Below, one piece after another: positions 42,659 through 50,428 of a DNA stretch of 64,000 nt. Origin of the DNA: an uncultured Lachnospiraceae bacterium (lineage in GTDB: Bacteria; Bacillota; Clostridia; Lachnospirales; Lachnospiraceae); assembly GCA_946554445.1 (NCBI GenBank), contig CAMNSD010000012.1, positions 38,700 through 102,699 on the forward strand, read 5' to 3'. The number at the start of each line of letters is the position of its first letter. Position 1 is the stretch's first letter. A model generated the notes under the pieces. It was not told the DNA's origin. It worked only from the letters and a program-made list of their open reading frames with translations, and did not search any database. The position numbers and the translations under genes were made by a program.

Positions 42659-43033
42659 ATGAAAAAAATAAAGAAAATGATACTATGCCTGTTGATTATG
42701 TTTGTTGTAATAGGATTAAACGTGATACAGGCATATGCTGCGGAAGGAATACCAACAGAAGATGAAGAGTCAAACTATGTGATAGGATATATCGTACCCA
42801 CTGATTCAGTATACTCTTTCACGAAAGAAGGTGTGGTGACTACGAATGGTCTCAATTTAAGAAAAGAACCGAATACAAATTCTACAATTTTGGAGGTGAT
42901 GTATTTCGGGGATGTGGTTAAGATTGATTTAGACAATTCGACAGCGACTTTTTATTATGTTGAAAGAAGTACAACAAAAACAAAAGGATATGCTAGCAGA
43001 GATTACATACAAATTGCAGAACATGCTAAATAA
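42659..43033 (+). CDS. Secreted bacterial SH3-domain protein (island)
   Basis: A 124-residue protein with a signal peptide (residues 1-28, ending AYA). The mature part carries one bacterial SH3 domain: VVTTNGLNLRKEPNTNSTILEVMYFGDVVKI, then a strand ending in KGYASRDYIQI. Such domains bind cell-wall peptides or mediate contact with the wall. GGAGG lies 9 bp before the ATG. It is the third gene of the exported group and is followed by a terminator (43090-43145). Its substrate or partner is not known. Confidence 0.78.
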   Translation: MKKIKKMILCLLIMFVVIGLNVIQAYAAEGIPTEDEESNYVIGYIVPTDSVYSFTKEGVVTTNGLNLRKEPNTNSTILEVMYFGDVVKIDLDNSTATFYYVERSTTKTKGYASRDYIQIAEHAK

Positions 43034-43089
43034 TATCTGAATAAGCGTAGTGCCCTTATGCCATAAATCCCTAAATATTTAAAATAATG

Positions 43090-43145
43090 ATATCCCTATT
43101 GAATAAAACGGCAGTTTGATTTAATGGGGGTATCTTTTTGTTTTT
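43090..43145 (+). terminator. Terminator after the exported-protein genes
   Basis: GATATCCCTATT pairs with AATGGGGGTATC across a loop of about 25 bases and runs into TTTTTGTTTTT. Confidence 0.6.
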
Positions 43146-43182
43146 ATGTCGAAAAAGGGTAGCCGGTAGGAAAAGAGATATT

Positions 43183-43242
43183 ATGGCAATGAAATTGAAC
43201 TATGAGGATCGGCTAAAGTAACAGAACGAGCTGAAGGAAGAC
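43183..43242 (+). pseudogene. 5' fragment of an IS30-family transposase gene
   Basis: Reads MAMKLNYEDRLK-stop-QNELKEDS, close to the start of the transposase at 40596 (MAKFLNYEDWSETRNGLKEH). A TAA interrupts it and it ends at the truncated response regulator. Confidence 0.6.
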
Positions 43243-43763
43243 AGTCCGCAAAGATCATATACACCACCAATTTCGGGCAATACTGCATGGATGCGTTGAA
43301 TACCGTACACGTCTTTGCCTTTCTAGAAAAGCCGGTGTCGGCACAGGCGCTGGAGGAACAGCTGCAGGCATTCCTGCGGCAGTACCAGAAAGAAGAAGTG
43401 CGGCTGGAGTTCCATAGCGTATCTTATGAGGAAAACGGCGTCATGTCGGAAAAACCTGCCCTGCTGCTTCCCGTTGACTCGATCCTGTACTTTGAATACA
43501 TCAAGTCAAAAAAGAAGGTCAGGATCGTTACGGAAAATATGGTATACGAGTACCCGGACGCCATCAGCGGGCTGGAGGGACGCTTGCAGCCCTACGGATT
43601 TGAGACGAACTGCCGGGGTATCCTTGTGAACCTGAAAAATGTGGCAAAGACAAAGGGATATGAGGTCGTGCTGAAAAACGGTGTGTCAGTGCCGCTGTCA
43701 CAGAAACGGGTGGTACAGTTCAAGGGGCGGCTCAATGAATATATCCATAACAGCGGGGAGTAG
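43206..43763 (+). pseudogene. LytTR-family response regulator, truncated at its 5' end by IS DNA
   Basis: The regulator begins abruptly near 43245 (SAKIIYTTNFGQYCMDALNTVHVFAFLEKPV), which is the fourth strand to fifth strand of an AgrA/LytR receiver, including the Lys-Pro pair. The acidic pocket and phospho-Asp, which would be upstream, are missing and are replaced by the IS30 fragment. The C-terminal LytTR DNA-binding domain is complete (LPVDSILYFEYIKSKKKVRIVTENMVYEYPDAISGLEGRL, CRGILVNLKNVAKTKGYEVVLKNGVSVPLSQKRVVQFK). An ATG at 43287 could still express a LytTR-only product of 158 residues, but I see no ribosome site for it. The intact gene would have been a quorum-sensing type regulator. 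Confidence 0.75.
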
Positions 43764-43767
43764 GTAC

Positions 43768-43881
43768 ATGGAGAATGAAAAGAACCTCACATGGAACAGG
43801 CATATACTGAAACTGATACAGGATATGATACACGAAAACAACACTGCCCTGCAGAGGGGATGGCAGAGGAAAAGAGAATAA
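43768..43881 (+). pseudogene. Short ORF after the truncated regulator, possibly remnant of its partner gene
   Basis: ATG 43768 behind GGGGAG opens 37 residues (MENEKNLTWNRHILKLIQDM, then HENNTALQRGWQRKRE) and stops. Kinase genes usually follow LytTR regulators at this spot; the piece is too short to identify. Confidence 0.35.
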
Positions 43882-43943
43882 GGGGCTTCTTAGAGTCCTC
43901 TATTATCGCACTCCATTTTCCCCACCCCGTGAAAAGTAACCCA

Positions 43944-43989
43944 AAATTTTGGTAACAGTTCAGACAGCATTGAACTGTTACCAAAATTT
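43944..43989. terminator. Perfect 19-bp inverted repeat, likely bidirectional terminator
   Basis: AAATTTTGGTAACAGTTCA (43944-43962), loop GACAGCAT, then TGAACTGTTACCAAAATTT (43971-43989). It lies between + genes on its left and the - strand gene ending at 44018. Confidence 0.8.
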
Positions 43990-44017
43990 CAAATCCTTTC
44001 AATATATCATGCCAAAC

Positions 44018-44395
44018 TTATAATAAAGAATCCTCAGAGCCGTGAATGGCTCTTTCACTTTTTGAAGAAGGAATGATTATATAGCCTATCATCGTCCCTG
44101 TCAAAAAGAAAAGTATCCCATATAAACCACCAATCCTTAATATTATATTAACAAAACTTCTAATAGGCATTAATATTGGGATGAATATAGAAAGATCAAT
44201 ATAAAACAATGCCATCAATGAAAAATACTCGATACCAGTTACTTTTTCCTTTCTGCTCTTTGCGGTAAAGACACTTCCCGCAATTATATAAAGTAGTGTT
44301 CTCATAAAAGCCACATCTTCCTTCACAAGGCATATTGCAATAATTATGATAAACAATAAGAAAAATTTGTAGTAACTAATGTGCAATTTCTTCAT
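44018..44395 (-). CDS. Small membrane protein, unknown family (island)
   Basis: A 125-residue protein with three or four hydrophobic segments (about 9-25, 32-48, 55-78 and 88-110) and a short soluble tail (PSSKSERAIHGSEDSLL). It begins MKKLHISYYKFFLLFIIII. Codon use is AT-rich, as in the rest of the island. I recognise no family. No gene overlaps it, and the same-strand gene upstream (44623-45261) is 227 bp away, so co-transcription is possible but unsupported. Confidence 0.5.
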   Translation of the reverse strand: MKKLHISYYKFFLLFIIIIAICLVKEDVAFMRTLLYIIAGSVFTAKSRKEKVTGIEYFSLMALFYIDLSIFIPILMPIRSFVNIILRIGGLYGILFFLTGTMIGYIIIPSSKSERAIHGSEDSLL

Positions 44396-44622
44396 CTTTT
44401 ACGCCTTTCCTGAGTGGACATGAGAACAAAATCAATTCCCAACTAGCAAAGAAAAAGTTTTAAGTTTTTATAGGACTCTTTTCTTGGCTTTAATAAACTT
44501 AACAGTCAGAGTTTCACATTAGTATCCATAAAAACACCATTATTAATCACAGTTAAAGAAAAAAATCGTTTTCCTATTATATTCCTTTTCATAAAATATG
44601 TGTCCCAAATGTTCCTAAAATT
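44396..44622. other. AT-rich gap between two minus-strand island genes
   Basis: No open frame with a ribosome site and no clear hairpin was seen. Confidence 0.4.
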
Positions 44623-45261
44623 TTAGGGAACAGCTACAGTGGTAAAAATAGTATATGATCCTCCCATCCCATCAATACTTCCTGTTGCTTCAGAATATCC
44701 TCTTGCCCCCGATGCTCCATCTGAACTATTAGGATAATATTGCACATATCCCCACCCGGTATCGTAAGAGAATGAATTAGTCGTTGGATGCTTCTCCATA
44801 ACCTTTCCCGTGTTGAGTGGCCGTCCATCATTTACCTTAACTTCTCTATTTGAAAATGTCATAGAATAATTATTATCTATGCACTCCCAAAAACCACTTA
44901 TCTTAGATACTTTAATTTGTTCACCGGAAATAGAATATGTCAATGTAACCTTTGCACGTATGCTTGCCTTTTCTTGCTCTGACGAAATGCTTGATCGAGT
45001 CTTATCATTATTATTTACCGGTAGCAAAAATACCACGTCACATTCAACTTCCTGATCTTCTGCATATAAGCTTTGCTGAGAAATTTCAGGAACTATTTCT
45101 TCGCTTACCATCTCAATTTCGACTTCTTGATTAGTAGTATTATCAATTACACTAATCTCATACAAAACATTATTTTCTTTATGTTCTGATGCATTTACAG
45201 TTAACCCCGTTGTACAAAAACATAAAACTGAAGCCATAATAAAACATATCACTTTTTTCAT
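44623..45261 (-). CDS. Putative secreted protein, unknown family (island)
   Basis: A 212-residue protein with a signal peptide (MKKVICFIMASVLCFCTTGL, cleavage after about residue 25, VNA-S). The mature part has a Glu-rich N-terminal region (VEIEMVSEEIVPEISQQS) and a beta-rich C-terminal half (IRAKVTLTYSISGEQIKVSKISGFWEC, then YSMTFSNREVKVNDG, ending GGSYTIFTTVAVP). No known domain. AAAGAAAAGAAGTG precedes its start. It lies next to the IS30 element on the right, in the AT-rich part of the island. Confidence 0.6.
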   Translation of the reverse strand: MKKVICFIMASVLCFCTTGLTVNASEHKENNVLYEISVIDNTTNQEVEIEMVSEEIVPEISQQSLYAEDQEVECDVVFLLPVNNNDKTRSSISSEQEKASIRAKVTLTYSISGEQIKVSKISGFWECIDNNYSMTFSNREVKVNDGRPLNTGKVMEKHPTTNSFSYDTGWGYVQYYPNSSDGASGARGYSEATGSIDGMGGSYTIFTTVAVP

Positions 45262-45354
45262 ATTAGCACTTCTTTTCTTTGATTTATTTGGATTAGTAGT
45301 TTTATATTATTATATTTTTTGTTTAATATCAAGGGGATTAAAAATACAGCTGAC

Positions 45355-47045
45355 TTGAAATTCTAAATTCTAGTGCAGAAGTAAATTCTACTGCATTTTA
45401 AAATTTACAGAAATTTCAGGATTTATTGGAGCCAAAATGCCTGATTTCTGTTATAATCAAGACAACTTCTTACAAAATATCTGATCTTGGGGTATAGAAA
45501 ACAGACCGCTGGAGAGTTAGTGTGTCGGACTAAATTCCACCGGCAGCATGATAAAAATGTGAAAGTCTGAATTCCATCCTGACAGCAGGTTTTGTAAGAT
45601 TGTTAACGGTTATATTTCATCAGCTTAGGTGTCAGGTTGACTTCATCAGGGGCGACCGGCCTAAGCTGAAGTGCTCTCAGGACATCTTCACCGTATACTT
45701 CCAGTGCGGCAGCATAGGGTGTCTTTCCCGAAAGACTCTCCCGCGGGGTGGAATTGATATGGTTTACGATCAGGTTCACATCCCACTGGGTAAGGAATTC
45801 AAAACTTGTGCCTTTAGGCAGTACCATGCGGAGCATGGTGTGGGCATTTTCAACGCCGCCCTTCTGACCGCTGCGCATGGGATCACAGTAATAGATGTTA
45901 GTCCTTTCTATGCCGTTTATGCCTGTTTCCAGGGCATCAGGATCACCGAACTCAGAGCCCCTGTCTGTCAGGAGGGTATGAAAAAGACACAGGAAATCAT
46001 AAGTGCCAAGCTTCTTTTCCAGACGGTCAAAGACGGCACGGACAGCGCCCTTTGTGCAGCGGTCCATCAGGAAAACAAGAAAGAGTTTTTCCCGTTTTAA
46101 AAAGAACGTCAGGAGTACCTTCTTTGATTCATTAGAGGAGTGAACGGTATCCATCTCTGTCCAGTGGTCAGGGGAAAGTGCCTGGAAGTCAGTATACATC
46201 CTTCCCAGAAAGACGGTACGGTCTTTTATCTGTGTATTGTGGCATTTACGGGGCTTAAACTTCACTTTCCGTTTCAGGTCGATGTTCCTTGCGGTAAAGA
46301 GGCCCTCATCCAGATAGGTATAAAGAGTCCTGACGGACATATCCAGTTCGGGATGGTTTGTGATGATCTGGTAAGGGGACTGTCCCTGTGAGATCAGCGG
46401 GGAGATGACCATATCCTTCTGTCTCAGTTCATGCTTTGTCATACTGATGCCGGAACGGGAATCGGTAAGGAATTCCCGGTACTTTCTGTCAGCGAACCTT
46501 GCATCATAGCGGTATTTATGGGCGATGGTGCAGTGGTTTATGGCTTTAGGGCATCCATTACAGACATAAGGCGCCTTATCGAGGCGGACACAGCGTTCCC
46601 TTACAAAGTCAGTGCAGGTCTGGTTACAGGTAGGACAGGAGGCACATTTCACATCGCAGAGGATGATCTTACGGCATACATTAGTCTTCCGGCAGTGGTA
46701 ACGGTGGATACAGAAGTTGTGGGCATTATAGAAAGTGCCTTTATGGTACCAGTCGCTGAGCCGGTGAGCCCTGACCTCTTTGGAGATGGTGGTAGGATCC
46801 TTGCATAAGTACCTAGCGATCTCCTTGAAAGAGAGACCTTGGTTTAAAGACTTTTCGATATACTTGCGGTCATCAAGGGTAAGGTGCTTCTGGTTGCCTG
46901 GTATGTATCTGTTCATGGGGAACCTCCTTCTACTGCTGTCAGGAGGGCAGGAAGAGTATAGCACTAACATGTGAAAGAGTAAACTCTACTTATGCAGAGG
47001 TAAATTCCACTGTATGGTGGAGGAGTGGAATTTAAAATTTTAATT
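45355..47045 (-). mobile_element. IS30-family insertion sequence, apparently intact
   Basis: Contains a full-length transposase gene (45603-46916). Candidate ends are the related sequences GAAATTCTAAATTCTAGTG (45357 region) and, in reverse complement, AAATTTTAAATTCCACTCC (47024-47042 region). Near both ends the same-strand motif TGCAGAAGTAAATTCTACTG (45375-45394) and TGCAGAGGTAAATTCCACTG (46994-47013) recurs, 18 of 20 bases alike. The exact boundaries are uncertain. Confidence 0.6.
45603..46916 (-). CDS. IS30-family transposase
   Basis: A 437-residue DDE transposase. The N-terminal HTH is LTLDDRKYIEKSLNQGLSFKEIARYLCKDPTTISKEV (about 13-50). A Cys/His-rich zinc-binding insertion follows (CDVKCASCPTCNQTC, CNGCPKAINHC). 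The catalytic core has HWTEMDTV (first Asp), LLTDRGSEFGDPDALE (second Asp, normally TDNGSEF) and GGVENAHTMLRMVLPKGTSF (Glu), and the end NLTPKLMKY is typical. AAGGAGG precedes the ATG at 46916. All three catalytic acids and full length suggest it may still be active. A longer frame upstream (to 46970) lacks support. It is the best-preserved mobile gene of the island and sits at its right edge. Confidence 0.92.
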   Translation of the reverse strand: MNRYIPGNQKHLTLDDRKYIEKSLNQGLSFKEIARYLCKDPTTISKEVRAHRLSDWYHKGTFYNAHNFCIHRYHCRKTNVCRKIILCDVKCASCPTCNQTCTDFVRERCVRLDKAPYVCNGCPKAINHCTIAHKYRYDARFADRKYREFLTDSRSGISMTKHELRQKDMVISPLISQGQSPYQIITNHPELDMSVRTLYTYLDEGLFTARNIDLKRKVKFKPRKCHNTQIKDRTVFLGRMYTDFQALSPDHWTEMDTVHSSNESKKVLLTFFLKREKLFLVFLMDRCTKGAVRAVFDRLEKKLGTYDFLCLFHTLLTDRGSEFGDPDALETGINGIERTNIYYCDPMRSGQKGGVENAHTMLRMVLPKGTSFEFLTQWDVNLIVNHINSTPRESLSGKTPYAAALEVYGEDVLRALQLRPVAPDEVNLTPKLMKYNR

Positions 47046-47352
47046 TTCGGGTTGCTATTGTGACAGTTATTTCTTTGACATTTCTCTTCCTATATATTAT
47101 AGTAAATCCAGCTTTCTTTATTATTTACATATATCGGCGTATGCTGATATGGTCTGGATAAATTCCTTGTAATAGGTATCCGTGCATCAATAATAGGGGA
47201 ATGTATATTAAAAACAAGCGTTTACAGGTAGCTGTAGGCGCTTCTTTGATCTATAGGAAAGTTCTCCGCTTATCCGAGCTTCTTCTTTTTTGTACTACCC
47301 CCCAAAAAAATACTAAAAATTAAAAATAATGCAAAATAATAGAAATTTAGTG
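47046..47352. other. Gap between the IS30 element and the NAD operon promoter
   Basis: AT-rich. It holds only a truncated repeat, CTCCGCTTATCCGAGCTTC (47265-47283), the first part of the GCGAAGC family (copy F). No gene seen. Confidence 0.5.
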
Positions 47353-47379
47353 TTGACAAATCTGCTTTGATATTATAAT
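47353..47379 (+). promoter_or_regulatory. Promoter of the NAD salvage operon
   Basis: TTGACA (47353-47358) and TATAAT (47374-47379). The spacing, 15 bp, is short, which may lower basal strength or make it depend on regulation. Confidence 0.65.
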
Positions 47380-47380
47380 A

Positions 47381-47393
47381 TTGTTATTAACAA
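47381..47393. promoter_or_regulatory. Candidate operator of the NAD operon
   Basis: TTGTTA-T-TAACAA is a perfect odd palindrome lying 1 bp after the -10 box, across the expected transcription start. A repressor bound here would block initiation. NrtR, encoded at the operon end, is the obvious candidate. Confidence 0.5.
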
Positions 47394-47467
47394 ATAGATA
47401 ATAATAAAAAGAAACAATGAAACAGACAAGAAAAAATGTGTAAAGAAAAAGGAAAGGGGCAAAAAAT

Positions 47468-47992
47468 ATGAGAAAGATTTTAGTGGTAGTGGATATGCAG
47501 AATGATTTTATTGATGGTTCTTTGGGGACCAGGGAGGCACAGGCTATTGTAGAACAGGCGGCAGCCGAGATCGAACAGTTTGCGGGCAGCATCTATGTGA
47601 CCATGGATACCCACCAGAGCAACTACCTGGAAACAGCCGAAGGGAAGAACCTTCCGGTTGTGCACTGTGTAAAAGGGACAGAGGGGTGGCGCCTGCATGA
47701 AAGAATAATGACAGCACTGTCAGATAAGGAATACAAAGTCCTCGAAAAGGGAACCTTTGGTTCTACGAAGTTAGCGGAAGAAATCCGTAAAGAGGGAGAT
47801 CAGGAAGAGTTGGTGATCGAATGTTTTGGCCTTTGTACTGACATATGTGTCGTTTCTAACGTATTGTTACTGAAGGCCAATTTTCCGGAAGCGGACATTA
47901 TAGTTCGGGCAGACTGCTGCGCCGGCGTTACGCCAGAGACTCATGAGGCGGCGCTGCAGACCATGAAGATGTGCCAGATAGATGTCAGATAA
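47468..47992 (+). CDS. pncA: Nicotinamidase (isochorismatase-like cysteine hydrolase)
   Basis: A 174-residue cysteine hydrolase that deamidates nicotinamide to nicotinate. The catalytic triad is D9 (VVVDMQNDF), K94 (LEKGTFGST) and C127 (GLCTDICVVSN). The metal site has D47 and H49 (MDTHQSNY) plus H66 (VHCVKGTEGW), features of PncA rather than generic isochorismatases. Start ATG 47468 has AAAGGGG upstream. It is first in an operon with prs-like, nadV-like, nadE and nrtR, and the promoter carries a palindrome. A nicotinamidase beside a nicotinamide phosphoribosyltransferase means the operon can use nicotinamide by two routes. Confidence 0.9.
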   Translation: MRKILVVVDMQNDFIDGSLGTREAQAIVEQAAAEIEQFAGSIYVTMDTHQSNYLETAEGKNLPVVHCVKGTEGWRLHERIMTALSDKEYKVLEKGTFGSTKLAEEIRKEGDQEELVIECFGLCTDICVVSNVLLLKANFPEADIIVRADCCAGVTPETHEAALQTMKMCQIDVR

Positions 47993-48069
47993 GTCAGATA
48001 AATGCCAAGATAAATACCAGAAAGGGGTATTACAAAAGAGAGATATCGAGAAAGGAGGAAGGAGTTGCT

Positions 48070-48885
48070 GTGATTAGAATCAATAAAAATGACATAAGTG
48101 TCAATAAATTTCCGGACGGAACGCTTTTATTAAAGGAAACAGTTCTGGAAGACGGAGGTAAACAGGAATGGAAGAAAGAAGCGACAATTACCTGGCTGTT
48201 TGAAAATAATGAAGAACTGGTAACCCTGATTTATCTGGCTGGACATCTTAGGTCTCATGGGATAACGGATCTGTCTCTCGATATGCCCTATATCCCCAAT
48301 GCTCGTCAGGACAGGGTAAAAAACGAGGAGGATGTGTTCACCTTAAAATATTTTGCGCAAGTCATCAATTGGCTGAACTTTACATCCGTCACGGTACTGG
48401 ATCCCCATTCTACGGTCAGTGAGGCGCTGTTTGACAGGATTCGGGTAAAGACGCCGGAGACTTTTGTCCGCAAAGTCATCGACAGAATCGGCGGTACTAA
48501 GAATCTGACTATGTTCTATCCCGATGAGGGGGCCTGTAAGCGTTATGCCGGGATGTTTTCGCTTCCCTATGCTTTTGGTATCAAGAACCGGGATTGGGAG
48601 ACGGGGGATATCAAAGGATTTGACGTGTCCGGTATGACAGACTATATCCGGGACAGGAAGATTCTCATCATGGATGATATTTCCAGCAGGGGAGGCACGT
48701 TCTATTTCAGCGCTAAAAAGCTGAAAGAACTGGGGGCAAAGGAGATTTATCTGTATGTTTCCCACTGTGAGAATACCATTTTAGAGGGCGATGTTTTGAC
48801 AAGCGGATTGATTGAGAAGATATTTACCACCAACAGTATTTTTACCCAAAAACATGAAAGGATAGAGGTGTTTGATTATGTATAA
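48070..48885 (+). CDS. Ribose-phosphate pyrophosphokinase-like protein (PRPP supply for NAD salvage)
   Basis: A 271-residue PRPP-synthetase-fold protein. It has the N-terminal half with NKFPDGTLLLKET, YIPNARQDR (equivalent to the YARQDR ATP loop of Prs), the DPHSTVSEALF segment, and the PRPP-type loop ILIMDDISSRGGTF (about 196-209). It is shorter than housekeeping Prs (about 315) and diverged, as seen in phage- and plasmid-type Prs proteins that pair with NAMPT. The start is GTG 48070, with AAGGAGG and GGAG just upstream. It overlaps the NAMPT start by 8 bp, so the two are coupled; the PRPP made would feed NAMPT directly. Confidence 0.85.
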   Translation: MIRINKNDISVNKFPDGTLLLKETVLEDGGKQEWKKEATITWLFENNEELVTLIYLAGHLRSHGITDLSLDMPYIPNARQDRVKNEEDVFTLKYFAQVINWLNFTSVTVLDPHSTVSEALFDRIRVKTPETFVRKVIDRIGGTKNLTMFYPDEGACKRYAGMFSLPYAFGIKNRDWETGDIKGFDVSGMTDYIRDRKILIMDDISSRGGTFYFSAKKLKELGAKEIYLYVSHCENTILEGDVLTSGLIEKIFTTNSIFTQKHERIEVFDYV

Positions 48886-50347
48886 GACAAATCCAATGTT
48901 ATTGATTGATTATTATAAGGCGGTACATGCGGAGATGCTTCCGCAGAACATGACAAAGTCGGTGTCCTATTTCACACCGAGAATGAGCAGGATTGACAGA
49001 TGGGATAAGGTGGTAATGTTCGGTTTGCAGGGAATGATCAAGACATACCTGATCGACTACTTTAACAGAGAGTTTTTTGAGCGGCCTTTCGGGGAAGTGA
49101 TTGGAGAGTATAAGCGGGTGTTGGACAATACCCTGGGACAGAATGTGTATGGCATCGAAAAGATTGAGAAACTCCACAGACTTGGATATCTTCCGATTGA
49201 AATTATGGCGCTGCCGGAGGGCACGAGGGTGCCGGTCCATGTGCCGATGTTCGGTATCACCAATACTCATCCGGCGTTTGCCTGGCTGCCGCAGGCGCTG
49301 GAAAGTCTGATCAGTGCGGAGAGTTGGCATCCCATGATTGCCGCTACGGTGGGCTATACGTATCGGGAGATTGTCAATAAATATTATGACATTACCTGTG
49401 ATGACACCATAGAGAGAGCCAAGGCCCTGGGAGCTTTTGATTTCAGGGGAGAGGAATGTACGGAATCCGCGATCAAGGCAGGGGCAGGGTGGTGTTTGTC
49501 TTTCCTAAATACGGCCACAGTGCCGGTGGTGCCTTATCTGGAACAGATGTATGACTGTGACTGCACCAAAGAGCCGGTTGCCTTTGGCAGTCCCAGCACG
49601 GAACATGCGGTGATGTGCAGCAATTTCGCGGTGGATGGCGATGAGATCACCCTGCTTCGCCGTCTGCTGACAGAAATATATCCTAACACCAGCTTTTCGG
49701 TGGTGCTGGATTCCTATGATTATTGGCATGTGATCGATACCTTGCTGCCACAGCTAAAGGAGGAAGTTCTTGCACACAACGGCTGTATGCTGATGCGGGG
49801 AGATTCCGGCGATTGTGTGGAGGTGGTGACGAAGACAGTTTTTAAGCTTTGGAAAGAGTTTGGCGGGACGGTCAACAGCAAGGGTTATAAGGTTTTGAAT
49901 CCTCATGTGAAAGCTATTTATGGGGATTCCATCACAGTACAGCGCTGTGAACAGATTTATCAGATTCTGATGGAAAATGGGTTTGCCTGCTCCAATGTGG
50001 CGCTCGGCGTGGGATCTTTTTCCTTCCAGTGTATTGAGGAAGACGGCATTTTGAAACCTTTTACGAGGGATACTTTCAGTTCCTGCATCAAGGCAACCTA
50101 CTGTGAGATTGCCGGAAAACCTTATCCGATTTTTAAAGATCCCAAAGACGGCGGCTTCAAGAAGAGCCAGAAAGGATGCTGTGTGGTGTTTGAGGAGAAC
50201 GGCGAGTTACAGTACCGGGATGGCTTGAACTGGGAGGAAGCGGCCGGGGCGGAAAATCTTTTGCAGACGGTGTTTAAAGATGGTGTTCTGGTAAAAGAGC
50301 AGTCGTTACAGGAGATAAGAGACAGGCTGCATGACGGTGCATTTTAG
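48878..50347 (+). CDS. nadV: Nicotinamide phosphoribosyltransferase (NadV/NAMPT)
   Basis: A 489-residue enzyme joining nicotinamide and PRPP to give NMN. The family residues are visible: GSPSTEHAVMCS (the catalytic His after Glu), LMRGDSGD (Arg-x-Asp-Ser-Gly for the ribose phosphate) and IYGDSITVQ with the Gly-Asp pair, then NVALGVGSF. Overall length agrees with NAMPT. ATG 48878 is preferred to the TTG at 48872, and GAGG lies upstream. It overlaps the PRPP-synthetase-like gene. Together with nicotinamidase it gives nicotinamide two fates (NMN or nicotinate). No NMN adenylyltransferase is in the operon; one must exist elsewhere. Confidence 0.93.
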   Translation: MYKTNPMLLIDYYKAVHAEMLPQNMTKSVSYFTPRMSRIDRWDKVVMFGLQGMIKTYLIDYFNREFFERPFGEVIGEYKRVLDNTLGQNVYGIEKIEKLHRLGYLPIEIMALPEGTRVPVHVPMFGITNTHPAFAWLPQALESLISAESWHPMIAATVGYTYREIVNKYYDITCDDTIERAKALGAFDFRGEECTESAIKAGAGWCLSFLNTATVPVVPYLEQMYDCDCTKEPVAFGSPSTEHAVMCSNFAVDGDEITLLRRLLTEIYPNTSFSVVLDSYDYWHVIDTLLPQLKEEVLAHNGCMLMRGDSGDCVEVVTKTVFKLWKEFGGTVNSKGYKVLNPHVKAIYGDSITVQRCEQIYQILMENGFACSNVALGVGSFSFQCIEEDGILKPFTRDTFSSCIKATYCEIAGKPYPIFKDPKDGGFKKSQKGCCVVFEENGELQYRDGLNWEEAAGAENLLQTVFKDGVLVKEQSLQEIRDRLHDGAF

Positions 50348-50428
50348 TGAAAGGTGAATAAATTGCCCAATAGCAATTGTTATGGGAGTGAAAAATAGAA
50401 GGAAAACAGCGCAGAAAGAGAGGAAAAT

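Noticed and set aside
45600..46808. Open frames on the plus strand through the IS30 transposase region
   Set aside because: They are antisense to an intact transposase and show no family features.
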